From assembly GCA_936908745.1 (NCBI GenBank), contig CAKZFX010000014.1, forward strand, positions 240,998-304,997: 64,000 nt of DNA. Direction: 5' to 3'. Position numbers and translations under genes: made by a program. Under the pieces are notes generated by a model. It did not search any database, had not been told where the DNA came from, and saw only the letters and a list, made by a program, of their open reading frames with translations. The DNA is from an uncultured Chitinophagaceae bacterium. GTDB taxonomy: Bacteria > Bacteroidota > Bacteroidia > Chitinophagales > Chitinophagaceae. Shown in pieces: positions 24,555 through 32,831 of this stretch (position 1 is the first letter of the stretch; every line of letters starts with the position of its first letter).

Positions 24555-25037
24555 ATGGCAACAAAGAAAAAGACAGTAAAAAAAGCAACAGCCAAAAAAG
24601 CAATGCCGAAGAAAAAGGCAGCTAAGAAACCAGTAGCGAAAAAGAAAACAGCCGTTAAGCGTAAAGCAGCGCCTAAAAAGAAAGCCGCTCCCAAAAAAAA
24701 AGCAGCGGTTAAAAAAGCAGCGCCAAAGAAAAAAACGGCGGTAAAACGTAAAGCCGCACCGAAGAAAAAAGCGGTGGTAAAAAAGAAAGCAGCAGCGCCA
24801 AAACCGAAAAGAAAAGTCGGTACTAAAAAAGTAACACCTGTAGAGCCGGTTGAAAGCAACCTGCCGCCGGTAGAAGAAAAAAGCCCGGAGGTAAATGAAC
24901 ATGCTGCACCTGCGCCGGAAAGGGATATCAAATCAATGCAGAAAGCGGCGGTGCGTCACTATGATAATCATCATATTAAGTTATCAAGTGTACCTAAGGG
25001 TGGTATCAAGCCTGCCGGTAAAAAACCGCTATGGTAA
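24555..25037 (+). CDS. Histone-H1-like Lys/Ala/Pro-rich protein
   Basis: 160 residues. The first 95 consist almost entirely of Lys, Ala, Pro and Val in imperfect AAPKKKA units (KAAPKKKAAPKKKAAVKKAAPKKK), giving a very basic unfolded domain like H1 tails and AlgP/Hc-type bacterial proteins. The remaining 65 residues are different: an acidic, Pro/Glu-rich linker and a compact end HYDNHHIKLSSVPKGGIKPAGKKPLW. It probably compacts DNA or tunes nucleoid structure. Minus-strand frames over the same bases are artefacts of the repeats. Confidence 0.78.
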   Translation: MATKKKTVKKATAKKAMPKKKAAKKPVAKKKTAVKRKAAPKKKAAPKKKAAVKKAAPKKKTAVKRKAAPKKKAVVKKKAAAPKPKRKVGTKKVTPVEPVESNLPPVEEKSPEVNEHAAPAPERDIKSMQKAAVRHYDNHHIKLSSVPKGGIKPAGKKPLW

Positions 25038-25118
25038 AACTACGATGGGGTTGCATGCTGGTGTTTTTTGTCATACCTTGGTCACGACATCAAACCCTAA
25101 CCATCTAAACCATCAACA

Positions 25119-25373
25119 ATGAAACAAGTTTTCTTAGGTGCAGCTTTCATTCTTTCTATCGGAGCTTTTGTAATCGTAAAGTCTCAATCAAAAGCAGAAA
25201 AAGCGGAAACGATCAGCAAGCTGAACCAAAATGAAAAAGTAACGATTTGCCATCGCACAGGTAATGGCAGTTCACATCCCATTACTGTAAGCATCAATGC
25301 AGTACCTGCACATATGGCGCATGGTGATGCAATCGGCGATTGCAGCGATGGCGGCGAATTACCAACACGCTGA
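25119..25373 (+). CDS. Small exported protein with a CHRTGNGSSHP domain
   Basis: 84 residues, with an N-terminal hydrophobic signal or anchor (MKQVFLGAAFILSIGAFVIVK). The mature part carries VTICHRTGNGSSHPITVSIN, then VPAHMAHGDAIGDCSDGG, two Cys and four His that could bind a metal or form a disulfide. The same short unit is found in many secreted proteins as a repeated module, though its function is not known to me. It follows the H1-like gene by 81 bases and ends at a terminator. Confidence 0.65.
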   Translation: MKQVFLGAAFILSIGAFVIVKSQSKAEKAETISKLNQNEKVTICHRTGNGSSHPITVSINAVPAHMAHGDAIGDCSDGGELPTR

Positions 25374-25390
25374 TAACACTATCAAAATAC

Positions 25391-25423
25391 AAAGCCCGTT
25401 TCTTAATTGAAACGGGCTTTTTT
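25391..25423 (+). terminator. Intrinsic terminator after the 84-residue gene
   Basis: A perfect 12-bp stem AAAGCCCGTTTC / GAAACGGGCTTT (25391-25402, 25409-25420) with a 6-base loop and T-run. Confidence 0.88.
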
Positions 25424-25508
25424 AATAATTTAAGTTGCAGTTTTAAAGAAGTTTCGGGTTTTAAGTTTAAGGTTCAGTATCATTAAACCTTAAACGTACA
25501 ACTTTAAA

Positions 25509-26147
25509 CTATTTTCCACTGATCACACCGCAACCGATCCTTGAACCGGCATTGCCTGTTGGTTGTGTTGTATAATCATCCACACCACCGTGTACGATCA
25601 GGGCTTTGCCCAAAATATTTTTATCCGCTTTACCACCGAGTGTCCAGAGGTCAGTAGTGATTGTGGCAGTTCCTTTTCCTTTGGCATCCAATGTTACGTT
25701 GCCGATATCGCCGGAGTGAAAGCTGGCTGATCCCCATTTACCGTGTTGTGCGTTGGTTGGGTTCCAGTGACCGTGTGATGCTTTCCCATTATCTCCACAG
25801 TCGCCATGCTCATGCAGGTGAACCGCCACAGATTTACCGGCTTTTGCAGGCACGGTGATTTCCAGTTTCAGGGTTACTTTCCCATCGGCTGCTGCTGTGA
25901 ATTTGGCTGTACCGTTTACCGCTGTATCAGGATAAGTGCCGGTGATCGTTGCTTCGGCTGCATTTACCAGGGGAACAGTAGCTGTATCCGGCGCAGGCAT
26001 ATGATCCGTATGCCCTGCCATGTTAGTGTCTTTTACAACACCGCTGTCATTACCTGGTTTATCGGAGTTGCTGTCATTGTTACAAGCTGTTACAAGACCA
26101 CAAGTCACAGCGATGGCTGCAATTGGAAATAGGTTTTTAAGTTTCAT
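25509..26147 (-). CDS. sodC: Cu/Zn superoxide dismutase, lipoprotein
   Basis: 212 residues. MKLKNLFPIAAIAVTCGLVTACNN is a lipoprotein signal (lipobox VTAC), followed by a low-complexity linker rich in Asp/Ser/Thr/His. The SodC domain shows metal ligands AVHLHEHGDCG, HGHWNPTNAQHGKWG, HSGDIGNV and LIVHGGVDDYTTQPTGNAGSRIGCG, including the Cu His pair, the bridging His and the disulfide Cys. It should dismute superoxide in the periplasm or on the outer membrane. The gene stands alone after a gap. Confidence 0.93.
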   Translation of the reverse strand: MKLKNLFPIAAIAVTCGLVTACNNDSNSDKPGNDSGVVKDTNMAGHTDHMPAPDTATVPLVNAAEATITGTYPDTAVNGTAKFTAAADGKVTLKLEITVPAKAGKSVAVHLHEHGDCGDNGKASHGHWNPTNAQHGKWGSASFHSGDIGNVTLDAKGKGTATITTDLWTLGGKADKNILGKALIVHGGVDDYTTQPTGNAGSRIGCGVISGK

Positions 26148-26220
26148 GATATAGTTTTTAATTGTGTGTGCTAAGAAGACACAAATATCTTACCTTTTTT
26201 TTACCAACCGCTTCCTTTTA

Positions 26221-26871
26221 TCATTTAGCGGCAGCTAATTCCTTTATATCACGAACTTCAAGTATTTGTTTTGGATAACCCTTACTCACAGTATTGATCA
26301 TGGCCTGTCCTACTTCCTGTAAGCTGCAAACTGTTTTGGGTGCAAACAAAGCGATCAGTTTTACAAGGACTGTATAGATGGCTTTTGAGTTTTTTTGACC
26401 CGGGTAAGGCCGCATGGCTCCCGGGCGAAAGTTGTATTGGCCTCGGAACGGCAGTTTCATCAGGTCGTTTTCTGTTTTTCCCTTCACTCTTGCCCACATC
26501 AAACGCCCTTTTTCAGAGCTGTCTGTATGGCGGCCCGTCACATAGCAGAATACCATTTGAGGGTTCACGGCTACTAATGCTTTTGCAAAAGCCATGGTTG
26601 TATCGTAAGTGATCTGAGTATATTTCTTTTCCTTCATGCCTGCCGAACTGACACCGGCGCAGAAGAAACAACCGTCATACCCTTTTACAGCTTCTGTATG
26701 ACCGGCCAATTGGGTAAAGTCGGCGAGTATCAGTTCTTTCAGATTTGCATGTTTTACCGGCGACGGCCGGCGGTTGACCATCAGCACTTCTGTTACGGCA
26801 CTATTGGCAAGACATTCCAGCAAGACGGCTTCGCCCACCATACCGGTGGCGCCAGTGAGGATGATTTTCAT
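26221..26871 (-). CDS. NAD(P)-binding oxidoreductase-like protein (atypical SDR)
   Basis: 216 residues. The Rossmann start is MKIILTGATGMVGEAVLLECL (GxxGxxG), with MVNRRPSP at the cofactor-specificity strand. The protein resembles the small NmrA/HTATIP2-like atypical short-chain dehydrogenases. The usual catalytic YxxxK is not obvious: the equivalent region reads VTGRHTDSSEKGRLMWARVKGKTE, keeping Lys but no Tyr at the expected place. It may be a redox-sensing or scaffolding protein rather than an enzyme. Confidence 0.8.
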   Translation of the reverse strand: MKIILTGATGMVGEAVLLECLANSAVTEVLMVNRRPSPVKHANLKELILADFTQLAGHTEAVKGYDGCFFCAGVSSAGMKEKKYTQITYDTTMAFAKALVAVNPQMVFCYVTGRHTDSSEKGRLMWARVKGKTENDLMKLPFRGQYNFRPGAMRPYPGQKNSKAIYTVLVKLIALFAPKTVCSLQEVGQAMINTVSKGYPKQILEVRDIKELAAAK

Positions 26872-26955
26872 GTTGATCTCTTTTAAACGAAAGTAAAGAG
26901 AGGATGGTACCGGTCGGTATTGTTTTCGGTGAATGACGGATTTTGGCTGCCGGTT

Positions 26956-27987
26956 TTATTTAGCAAGTGCTTTCCGTACAGCCGGTGCGATTTTCGTTCC
27001 GAACAGTTCGATAGATTTCATCAGCGATGAATGGGAAGGGCCGCCCACATCCATATGTGCAGAGAAACGACTGAGGCCAAAGAGTTCGTGCATTTGTAAA
27101 ATCTTGTCAACGGATTCATTGACATCACCGATGATCAGGTGCCCGTTCTTACCCCTGCCGGTATCATATTGTTGTCTTGTATAAGTGGGCCAGCCTCTTG
27201 ACTTGCCTACCCTGCTCATCTGATCGGCATATAAAGGATAGTATTCGTCGGCTACCTGCTGGCTGTTTTCGCCAAAGAACGCATGCATGTGCACGCCTAC
27301 CTGGAATTTGCTCATGTCATGTTTATAATGCTGGTAAATTTCTTTGTAATATTCAAACAGCGGTTTGAATTGTGCCGGGTTGCCACCGATTATAGCAAAG
27401 ATGACAGGTAAACCATGTTTCGCAGCACGTACCACACTTTCGGGTGTGCCGCCTACGGCCACCCAGATATTCAGGTGATCGTTGACTGCACGGGGCAATA
27501 CCTGTTGCTTGTTCAACGCCGGTCTGAATTTTCCTTTCCAGCTAACGGGGTTTTGATTGTTGATAGCTAACAGCAATTCCAGTTTTTCTTCAAACAGCTC
27601 ATCGTAGTCTTCAAGGTTATAACCAAATAAAGGAAAGGATTCGATAAAACTGCCGCGACCGGCTACAAGTTCCGCACGGCCATTGCTGATCTGGTCAATA
27701 GTAGCAAAACTCTGGTACAATTTGACCGGGTCAGCAGAACTTAGTACAGAAACAGCGCTGCCAAGTTTGATATTTTTAGTGACGGTGGCGGCAGCAGCTA
27801 AAATGATCTCCGGTGTGGACACGGCATAGTCAGGACGATGGTGTTCACCAATACCATAGAAGTCGAGACCCACTTCATCCATGAGTTTGATCTCTTCCAC
27901 CAGTTCCCGCAACCGTTGCCCTGCGTCCTGTGGTTGACCGTTTTGATCATAATGATTATCGCCGAACATGCCTACGCCTAATTCCAT
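26956..27987 (-). CDS. LLM-class flavin-dependent oxidoreductase
   Basis: 343 residues from ATG 27987 (MELGVGMFGDNHYD). Luciferase-like monooxygenase landmarks are GLDFYGIGEHHRPDYAVSTPEIILAAAA, GSAVSVLSSADPVKLYQSFATIDQISNGRAELVAGRGS and HAFFGENSQQVADEYYP. It should use reduced FMN (F420 is less likely here) to oxidise an unknown substrate. It lies upstream of the atypical SDR gene on the same strand with 84 bases between. Confidence 0.88.
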   Translation of the reverse strand: MELGVGMFGDNHYDQNGQPQDAGQRLRELVEEIKLMDEVGLDFYGIGEHHRPDYAVSTPEIILAAAATVTKNIKLGSAVSVLSSADPVKLYQSFATIDQISNGRAELVAGRGSFIESFPLFGYNLEDYDELFEEKLELLLAINNQNPVSWKGKFRPALNKQQVLPRAVNDHLNIWVAVGGTPESVVRAAKHGLPVIFAIIGGNPAQFKPLFEYYKEIYQHYKHDMSKFQVGVHMHAFFGENSQQVADEYYPLYADQMSRVGKSRGWPTYTRQQYDTGRGKNGHLIIGDVNESVDKILQMHELFGLSRFSAHMDVGGPSHSSLMKSIELFGTKIAPAVRKALAK

Positions 27988-28029
27988 AATAGCTTTTTTG
28001 TTGAGAGTATAACAGCAAAGAAAGGAAAT

Positions 28030-28251
28030 AGTTTGGAAGGCCACAGAGGGCCACGGAGGAACAGAGGTTCACAGAGAGAATCTCCCGCAGATCCCGCTGA
28101 TTGTTCCTTGGAGATGTCTTTGTGATCCTTTGTGTCGCTGTCTGCCGACAGGCAGGGAACTTTTCGCAAAATATTTTTCCCACAAAGGCACAAAGTGTAT
28201 AGGAAAATCTCCGTGGCTCTCCTCTTCTCAGCGGTTCTCTGTGGGCTATGC
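28030..28251. repeat. Intergenic repeat with CCACAGAG arms and a CTGTC-TGCC-GACAG palindrome
   Basis: The left arm GGCCACAGAGGGCCACGGAG and right arm CTCCGTGGCTCTCCTCTTC ... CTCTGTGGGC face each other. Between them lie TCTTTGTGATCCTTTGTG, the palindrome at 28138-28155, and CCCACAAAGGCACAAAG. No gene seen. Confidence 0.65.
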
Positions 28252-29307
28252 TTATTGATATCTTGCCCTGATCTTTTTAGAGGAATCGGCCAGTTTTTGA
28301 AAAAAACTGTCACGCGGAATGTCAAATGTCATTGTATCAATCACTTTTTGAGATGCAGAGTCCATATACATTTTATTCCGTTGCAGGTTTTGTTGACGGA
28401 TAAAATCATCAAAGTTGTATTTGGGCTTGCTGTCACCGCAACCATCGGATGCCACTAAACGGATGATCATAAAAATCACCCAGCCGATCCAGAAATAGTT
28501 GCCCCAGTTGCCTGAACTTTTAGAAGAGCCAACATATATTTTATGATTGGAAACGATGATATCACGCAGGCTTTTAGGTGTATCCTGTAAAGCGATCAGT
28601 TGCTCGCTGATTTTGACACAGTCTTTTTTATGTGACTTTTGCACCGCCACCCCGATATTGATCAAAAAAGTGATGATGTCATTTTTTGTTTCATAAAACT
28701 CATGCGGCAGGTTGTTAAAAAACAAATGCCAGTCCGTTTCAATCCAGGGCAGGATTTTTGGACGCATCATTGAATAGTTATCAGCACTGATATTCCGGAA
28801 CAGGCGTATACTTTCATCAAGGAATAAACGTATGGAGCGAAAAGCCTCTTCCCTTTCTTCCGGCAGCAGGAATTGTTCAAACGCCAGCAGCGTTCCCATT
28901 TGTTCCAGCTTGCTCTCGCCCAATAACGTGCGGGAGAGGTAAATAAACGGCCCGGCGAAGTAAGGTGAAAAGAAGGCGTCAAATTTTTCATTACCTGTAA
29001 ACGGTTGCAATGCACCACCTAAGTCCGTAAGATAGACGCTATTATTTTCCAGCAGGTCAAGCAGGGTTTTGTTTTCCCAGATCTGTTTATGAAAAACCAA
29101 ACGCTCAGTAAAGTCAGGCCGCTCTATTTCCTCAAAGACATCATGTTTGGTGTAGGTGTGGCCGTCAATTTCAATAAAGCCATTTTGCGCAATGCTGAAT
29201 TCAGCCTGCAATTGTTTTTTCGCCCGCGATAAGTTAAACGCATCAGCAGTGTCAATATCACTGTGGCGAAAGAGACGGATAATCGATATATATTGTTTGT
29301 TAGCCAA
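28252..29307 (-). CDS. Membrane-anchored protein of unknown function, third gene of the Hsp70 module
   Basis: 351 residues. An N-terminal soluble part (YISIIRLFRHSDIDTADAFNLSRAKKQLQAEF ... GHTYTKHDVFEEIE) and a long helical middle are followed near residue 270 by a single hydrophobic segment (NYFWIGWVIFMIIRLVA) and a hydrophilic tail ending SSKKIRARYQ. No J-domain HPD motif is present. The start is TTG at 29307, overlapping the end of the Hsp70 gene by eight bases, with no in-frame ATG upstream, so translation is probably coupled to Hsp70. The function is unknown; a client or regulator of the chaperone is plausible. Confidence 0.72.
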   Translation of the reverse strand: MANKQYISIIRLFRHSDIDTADAFNLSRAKKQLQAEFSIAQNGFIEIDGHTYTKHDVFEEIERPDFTERLVFHKQIWENKTLLDLLENNSVYLTDLGGALQPFTGNEKFDAFFSPYFAGPFIYLSRTLLGESKLEQMGTLLAFEQFLLPEEREEAFRSIRLFLDESIRLFRNISADNYSMMRPKILPWIETDWHLFFNNLPHEFYETKNDIITFLINIGVAVQKSHKKDCVKISEQLIALQDTPKSLRDIIVSNHKIYVGSSKSSGNWGNYFWIGWVIFMIIRLVASDGCGDSKPKYNFDDFIRQQNLQRNKMYMDSASQKVIDTMTFDIPRDSFFQKLADSSKKIRARYQ

Positions 29308-31843
29308 TGCCCGTTCCTGTAAATTCTTTGTTGAATTGAATGTTAGAAGAAGCGAATAAATGTGTCAGGCTGAATACCTGCGAACGGAATTCGGCATATT
29401 TTTCTTTCTCCAGCGAATCATCGGCCATTTTAATCAGCGTTTTAGCAGCAGCATAGTCCTTGTAAGCTTCCTTTGGTAAGGATTTCCATAGTACATAGCG
29501 GCTGATCAGGAAACTGGTGGTGTTGCACAACGCATCCCAATGCAGGTCGTTTAGCTGGCGCAATTTAGCTTCCACAAAGGAGGCGTTTTTGGAACGCATA
29601 AAGGATTCTTCGCTTTGCTCGATCTTGATAAATTTTTTGCGTAATTCTTCTTTGTCAAAGTCACATTTATTGATCGATTCTTTTACCTGTTCTTTTGTTT
29701 CAAGGTATTCTTCAATCATGGCCGCGATGCGTTCGTTGCCGCCGAGTTTGTCGGTTTCCTGCGATACCCGCATGATCTTTTCGGCGATAATATATTTTTC
29801 ATCCGATTTATCACCCTGTTTTAGTTTAAACAGCCGTTCTTTTACCGAACGAAGATCATCCAGCAAAGCCGATGCTTTTATTTCCCAGATCGTATTTTCA
29901 TTGTGCTGGAATTGGCGGATCGTATCGGCCAATCCATTGTCCAGTTCATTGTATTGTTCACGTAAACGGTCGAGATTGATCTGTTTTTCAGCAACAGAAA
30001 ACACGTTTTTAAATTCCTGTTGTGTCATTACAAGGAAAACAGAGGTATGCAATACCCGTGAATCAGTTATGTGCAACTGGATTTCGATGTCAGAACCTTT
30101 TACCAGGTCAGTCGTCAGGTCTTTGCCCGAAATAGCGATACAGCCAATGGTCAGGTTGGAAGAAGGACGAGAACTTTTATCGCCTTCCATAATGTTTATA
30201 ATAATCGAATCGGCTGAACCTTTTTTGATCGTCTTTGAAATTTCGCGGTACAGCGTGCGTTTTTGCGGCAGCAAAGAATTGCGTTCAAAGATCGCTTCGA
30301 GTTTGGTTGTTTTATTTTCGAGGTCGTCTACTTCAATGGAAATATCATGCGGCAGCGGCTGGCCACTTACCGTGTATTTTCCCTGCGTGATGCTCAACTG
30401 GCGTGCAAAGCTTTTGATTTCCTCGTGGTTTTCATTATATACAGAAAGATTAAACAGGTTCGTCACCGAAGGAATCAGCGGCAGGAATTCTGTTTTCTTT
30501 GCTTTCAACACAATAAAGCCGGTGTCAAAACCGCCATCGCTGCGGATAATGCGGACAAATTTATTTTCATAAGCGCCGCTGCAAAACAACAGCAACACTT
30601 CTTCTTTATCCCGGCTGGAACTATTGTAAGATGTTTCTACCGTAAACTCCGGTTCCGAAAAAGCAACGTTGGATAAAATGGCATCGCCTTCTTCAATCGC
30701 CGCTTGTTGTACTTCTGCTGCGTCCGGTGAAGATTCATAATATTTATTAGCTGCATAGTAAGCCGCACCGGCTGCAATGGACGTCGTCGGGTCAGAAGAA
30801 AAGTTCAACGGGATGCCGGTTTGCAAGGTCAATTGTTCCCGCACCTGTGGCACAAATGTGCTGCCACCCACCAAAATGATCTCGGTAATGTCCGAAGCCT
30901 GCAGGCGGTTATTCTCCAGCACTTTTTTCAGCAGGTTGATCGTTTCATTGATAATGGGCTGAAAGATCTCCGTTGCTTTTTCACGGCTGAACGGAATCGA
31001 AAAGTCATACCGTTTTCCATTCAGTTCAGCGCTGAATTCTATATAGACCAATGCGCTGTTGGAAAGTTCTTTCTTGGCTTCCTCTGCATAATATAATATC
31101 TCGTAATACAGCTTTTCATACTGGCCGTATTTTACCCGTAGTTCTTCTTCAAAGTTTTCTATGCCTGTTTGCCGGATGATCTCCGGCACGATCACTTTTT
31201 CAATGATCGCAAAATCAAGATCAGCGCCACCGAGGAAGTTATTGCCTTCGTGATCGATGACTTTTAATTCCTGTTCGGTAGAATGGATCAGCGCCGCATC
31301 AAAAGTGCCGCCGCCAAAGTCATAGACCAGCCAGTAACCATTATTGGGAATTTCACCCGCTGTTTCATTAAAGAAACTAAGACTGGCCGCAATCGGTTCC
31401 TGTAATAAAAAGATAGATTTAAAACCGGCTTCCTCTCCTGCTTTCAGCGTGGCATTGCTTTGCATACTGTCAAAAGAAGCAGGGATGGTGATCACGCAGG
31501 CTTCCGGTGTTTCGCCGGTATGTATAAAATTTTTTAGCTCTTTTAATACGAGAGATGACAACTGGACAGGTGTCACATTGTCATCAATATTCACCACGTA
31601 GTATTTTTCATCGGTTCCCATTTTGCGTTTGAAATTGCCAAACACATTGATCGGGTCTTTGGTCAGGTATTCACGGGCTTTATCGCCGACGAGGATGCGT
31701 TCGGGTCGATAGGCCACAACAGAAGCCAATGTTTCTTTTTGCCCCACCGGGTTTTTAAACAGCAGCACTTTGTTGTTATCATATTTTGCAATCAGGGAAT
31801 TGGTGGTGCCGAGATCAATTCCAAAATTCACAGGTTTCATCAT
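29300..31843 (-). CDS. Hsp70-family chaperone with an extra domain before the substrate-binding part
   Basis: 847 residues. The nucleotide-binding domain (about 1-370) has GIDLGTTNS at 8-16, DFGGGTFD at 175-182 and GGSTFVP at 326-332. Then comes an unfamiliar stretch of about 140 residues (371-515) with beta-strand-like sequence. A region resembling the Hsp70 substrate-binding beta domain (about 516-605) has NSLLPQKRTLYREI and a tract ending VKGSDIEIQLHITDSRVL, followed by a 240-residue charged helical tail. There is no EEVD-type end. It is 5 bases from the upstream GrpE-like gene. It is probably a dedicated, non-housekeeping chaperone. Confidence 0.88.
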   Translation of the reverse strand: MMKPVNFGIDLGTTNSLIAKYDNNKVLLFKNPVGQKETLASVVAYRPERILVGDKAREYLTKDPINVFGNFKRKMGTDEKYYVVNIDDNVTPVQLSSLVLKELKNFIHTGETPEACVITIPASFDSMQSNATLKAGEEAGFKSIFLLQEPIAASLSFFNETAGEIPNNGYWLVYDFGGGTFDAALIHSTEQELKVIDHEGNNFLGGADLDFAIIEKVIVPEIIRQTGIENFEEELRVKYGQYEKLYYEILYYAEEAKKELSNSALVYIEFSAELNGKRYDFSIPFSREKATEIFQPIINETINLLKKVLENNRLQASDITEIILVGGSTFVPQVREQLTLQTGIPLNFSSDPTTSIAAGAAYYAANKYYESSPDAAEVQQAAIEEGDAILSNVAFSEPEFTVETSYNSSSRDKEEVLLLFCSGAYENKFVRIIRSDGGFDTGFIVLKAKKTEFLPLIPSVTNLFNLSVYNENHEEIKSFARQLSITQGKYTVSGQPLPHDISIEVDDLENKTTKLEAIFERNSLLPQKRTLYREISKTIKKGSADSIIINIMEGDKSSRPSSNLTIGCIAISGKDLTTDLVKGSDIEIQLHITDSRVLHTSVFLVMTQQEFKNVFSVAEKQINLDRLREQYNELDNGLADTIRQFQHNENTIWEIKASALLDDLRSVKERLFKLKQGDKSDEKYIIAEKIMRVSQETDKLGGNERIAAMIEEYLETKEQVKESINKCDFDKEELRKKFIKIEQSEESFMRSKNASFVEAKLRQLNDLHWDALCNTTSFLISRYVLWKSLPKEAYKDYAAAKTLIKMADDSLEKEKYAEFRSQVFSLTHLFASSNIQFNKEFTGTGIG

Positions 31844-31848
31844 ATTGT

Positions 31849-32193
31849 TTAATTATTCTCCGCAATTACCACGGCTTTTTGCAACAATTGTAAGGCTCCA
31901 TCCTTTTGCTGGTAAATAACAGGTTTGATGGTGCGTGTTATTTTCATTTTACTGCCCATTCGTCCGCTGATGCTGGCTTCACAATCTGTACGGGTTTCCA
32001 CGTAGGCTTCGCCGGTCGGGTCTTGTATAATAAAACCGTCTTCTTCAAACAGCGTAAAAAGGCGGGTAAAATTCCGTTCCACAGACTGTGCCGAACCGTT
32101 TTCTTTCAGACGGTTTTGCAGCTCAAATAGTTGGTTGATAACCAGTAAGGGATTGATCATGCGGGTAAAATTGCGGGTGAAAATAACACCCAT
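31849..32193 (-). CDS. Small GrpE-like protein, first gene of the Hsp70 module
   Basis: 114 residues (ATG 32193; ATG 32160 is an alternative start giving 103). After a short helical part (LLVINQLFELQNRLKENGSAQSVERNFTRLF) comes a beta-rich end: GFIIQDPTGEAYVETRTDCEAS, then KITRTIKPVIYQQKDGALQLLQKAVVIAE. This end is reminiscent of the GrpE beta domain, which contacts the Hsp70 nucleotide-binding domain and speeds ADP release. The long GrpE coiled coil is missing. The gene lies 5 bases upstream of Hsp70, which fits an exchange-factor role, but homology is only suggested. Confidence 0.6.
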   Translation of the reverse strand: MGVIFTRNFTRMINPLLVINQLFELQNRLKENGSAQSVERNFTRLFTLFEEDGFIIQDPTGEAYVETRTDCEASISGRMGSKMKITRTIKPVIYQQKDGALQLLQKAVVIAENN

Positions 32194-32355
32194 TCAGCAG
32201 ACTGCAAACTTGCGCAATTATTTTCCTAATCATATATTAATGTCATATGACTGCCAGTTAAAATATTGTAAACAAAACAGGCACGATTTTGTAATATGTT
32301 TACGGCGAAATAATTTTCCGTTTCATCCCGGTTACTCATTTTTAAAACTAACGTT

Positions 32356-32751
32356 ATGGCGAATTTAACCGAAACACCAAACAGCGCTAAAAAAGTATTA
32401 ATTGTAGAAGACGAAGGAGAGATTGCATTAGTCCTTGAAATGATCCTGGTTGACCGTCACTATCATCTTGATTATGTGAAGACCCTGGACAAAGCTGCAC
32501 AGTACCTGGCTGAAAACACGCCTGATATTGTGATCCTCGACAACAAACTGCCTGATGGCTGGGGCGTTGATTACACGTCTGAAATCAGAAAGAATTTTCC
32601 TGAAGCCCGCATTATTATGATCTCCGGCAATGGTCTTATTCGTGAGGAGGCATTGGAAAATGGTGCAGACCATTTCCTGACCAAGCCTTTTTCACTGGAT
32701 GAGTTGTATGCTGCGATTGATACAGCAAGGGCGGAAGCGCATATAGCGTAA
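32356..32751 (+). CDS. Single-domain response regulator (CheY-like)
   Basis: 131 residues forming one receiver domain: acidic cluster E18-D19 in LIVEDEGE, phosphorylation site D62 in VILDNKLPDG, S90 in MISGNG and K110 in LTKPFS. There is no output domain, so it acts by protein contact, like CheY, Spo0F or a Bacteroidota signalling relay. The cognate kinase is not in this window. The extension MANLTETPNSAKK before the first strand is short. It ends at a strong hairpin shared with the convergent gene. Confidence 0.92.
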   Translation: MANLTETPNSAKKVLIVEDEGEIALVLEMILVDRHYHLDYVKTLDKAAQYLAENTPDIVILDNKLPDGWGVDYTSEIRKNFPEARIIMISGNGLIREEALENGADHFLTKPFSLDELYAAIDTARAEAHIA

Positions 32752-32770
32752 TTTTTTCCTAGTATGGTAA

Positions 32771-32821
32771 AACCCAATAGCCGGGCTTACTGCAAAGCAG
32801 GTCCGGCTATTGGGTTGTTTT
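32771..32821. terminator. Terminator between the response regulator and a convergent gene
   Basis: A perfect 14-bp stem AACCCAATAGCCGG / CCGGCTATTGGGTT (32771-32784, 32803-32816), with an inner CTGC-AAA-GCAG hairpin in the loop and a short T-run. Confidence 0.85.
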
Positions 32822-32831
32822 TATGCTGCTA

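Noticed and set aside
24408..24931. Two long minus-strand frames rich in Phe, Cys and Arg or Phe, Gly and Ala
   Set aside because: They are mirror images of the Lys/Ala repeats of the H1-like gene, not real proteins.
29517..30572. 351-codon plus-strand frame
   Set aside because: Antisense to the Hsp70 gene, Ser/Cys-rich composition typical of reverse reading.
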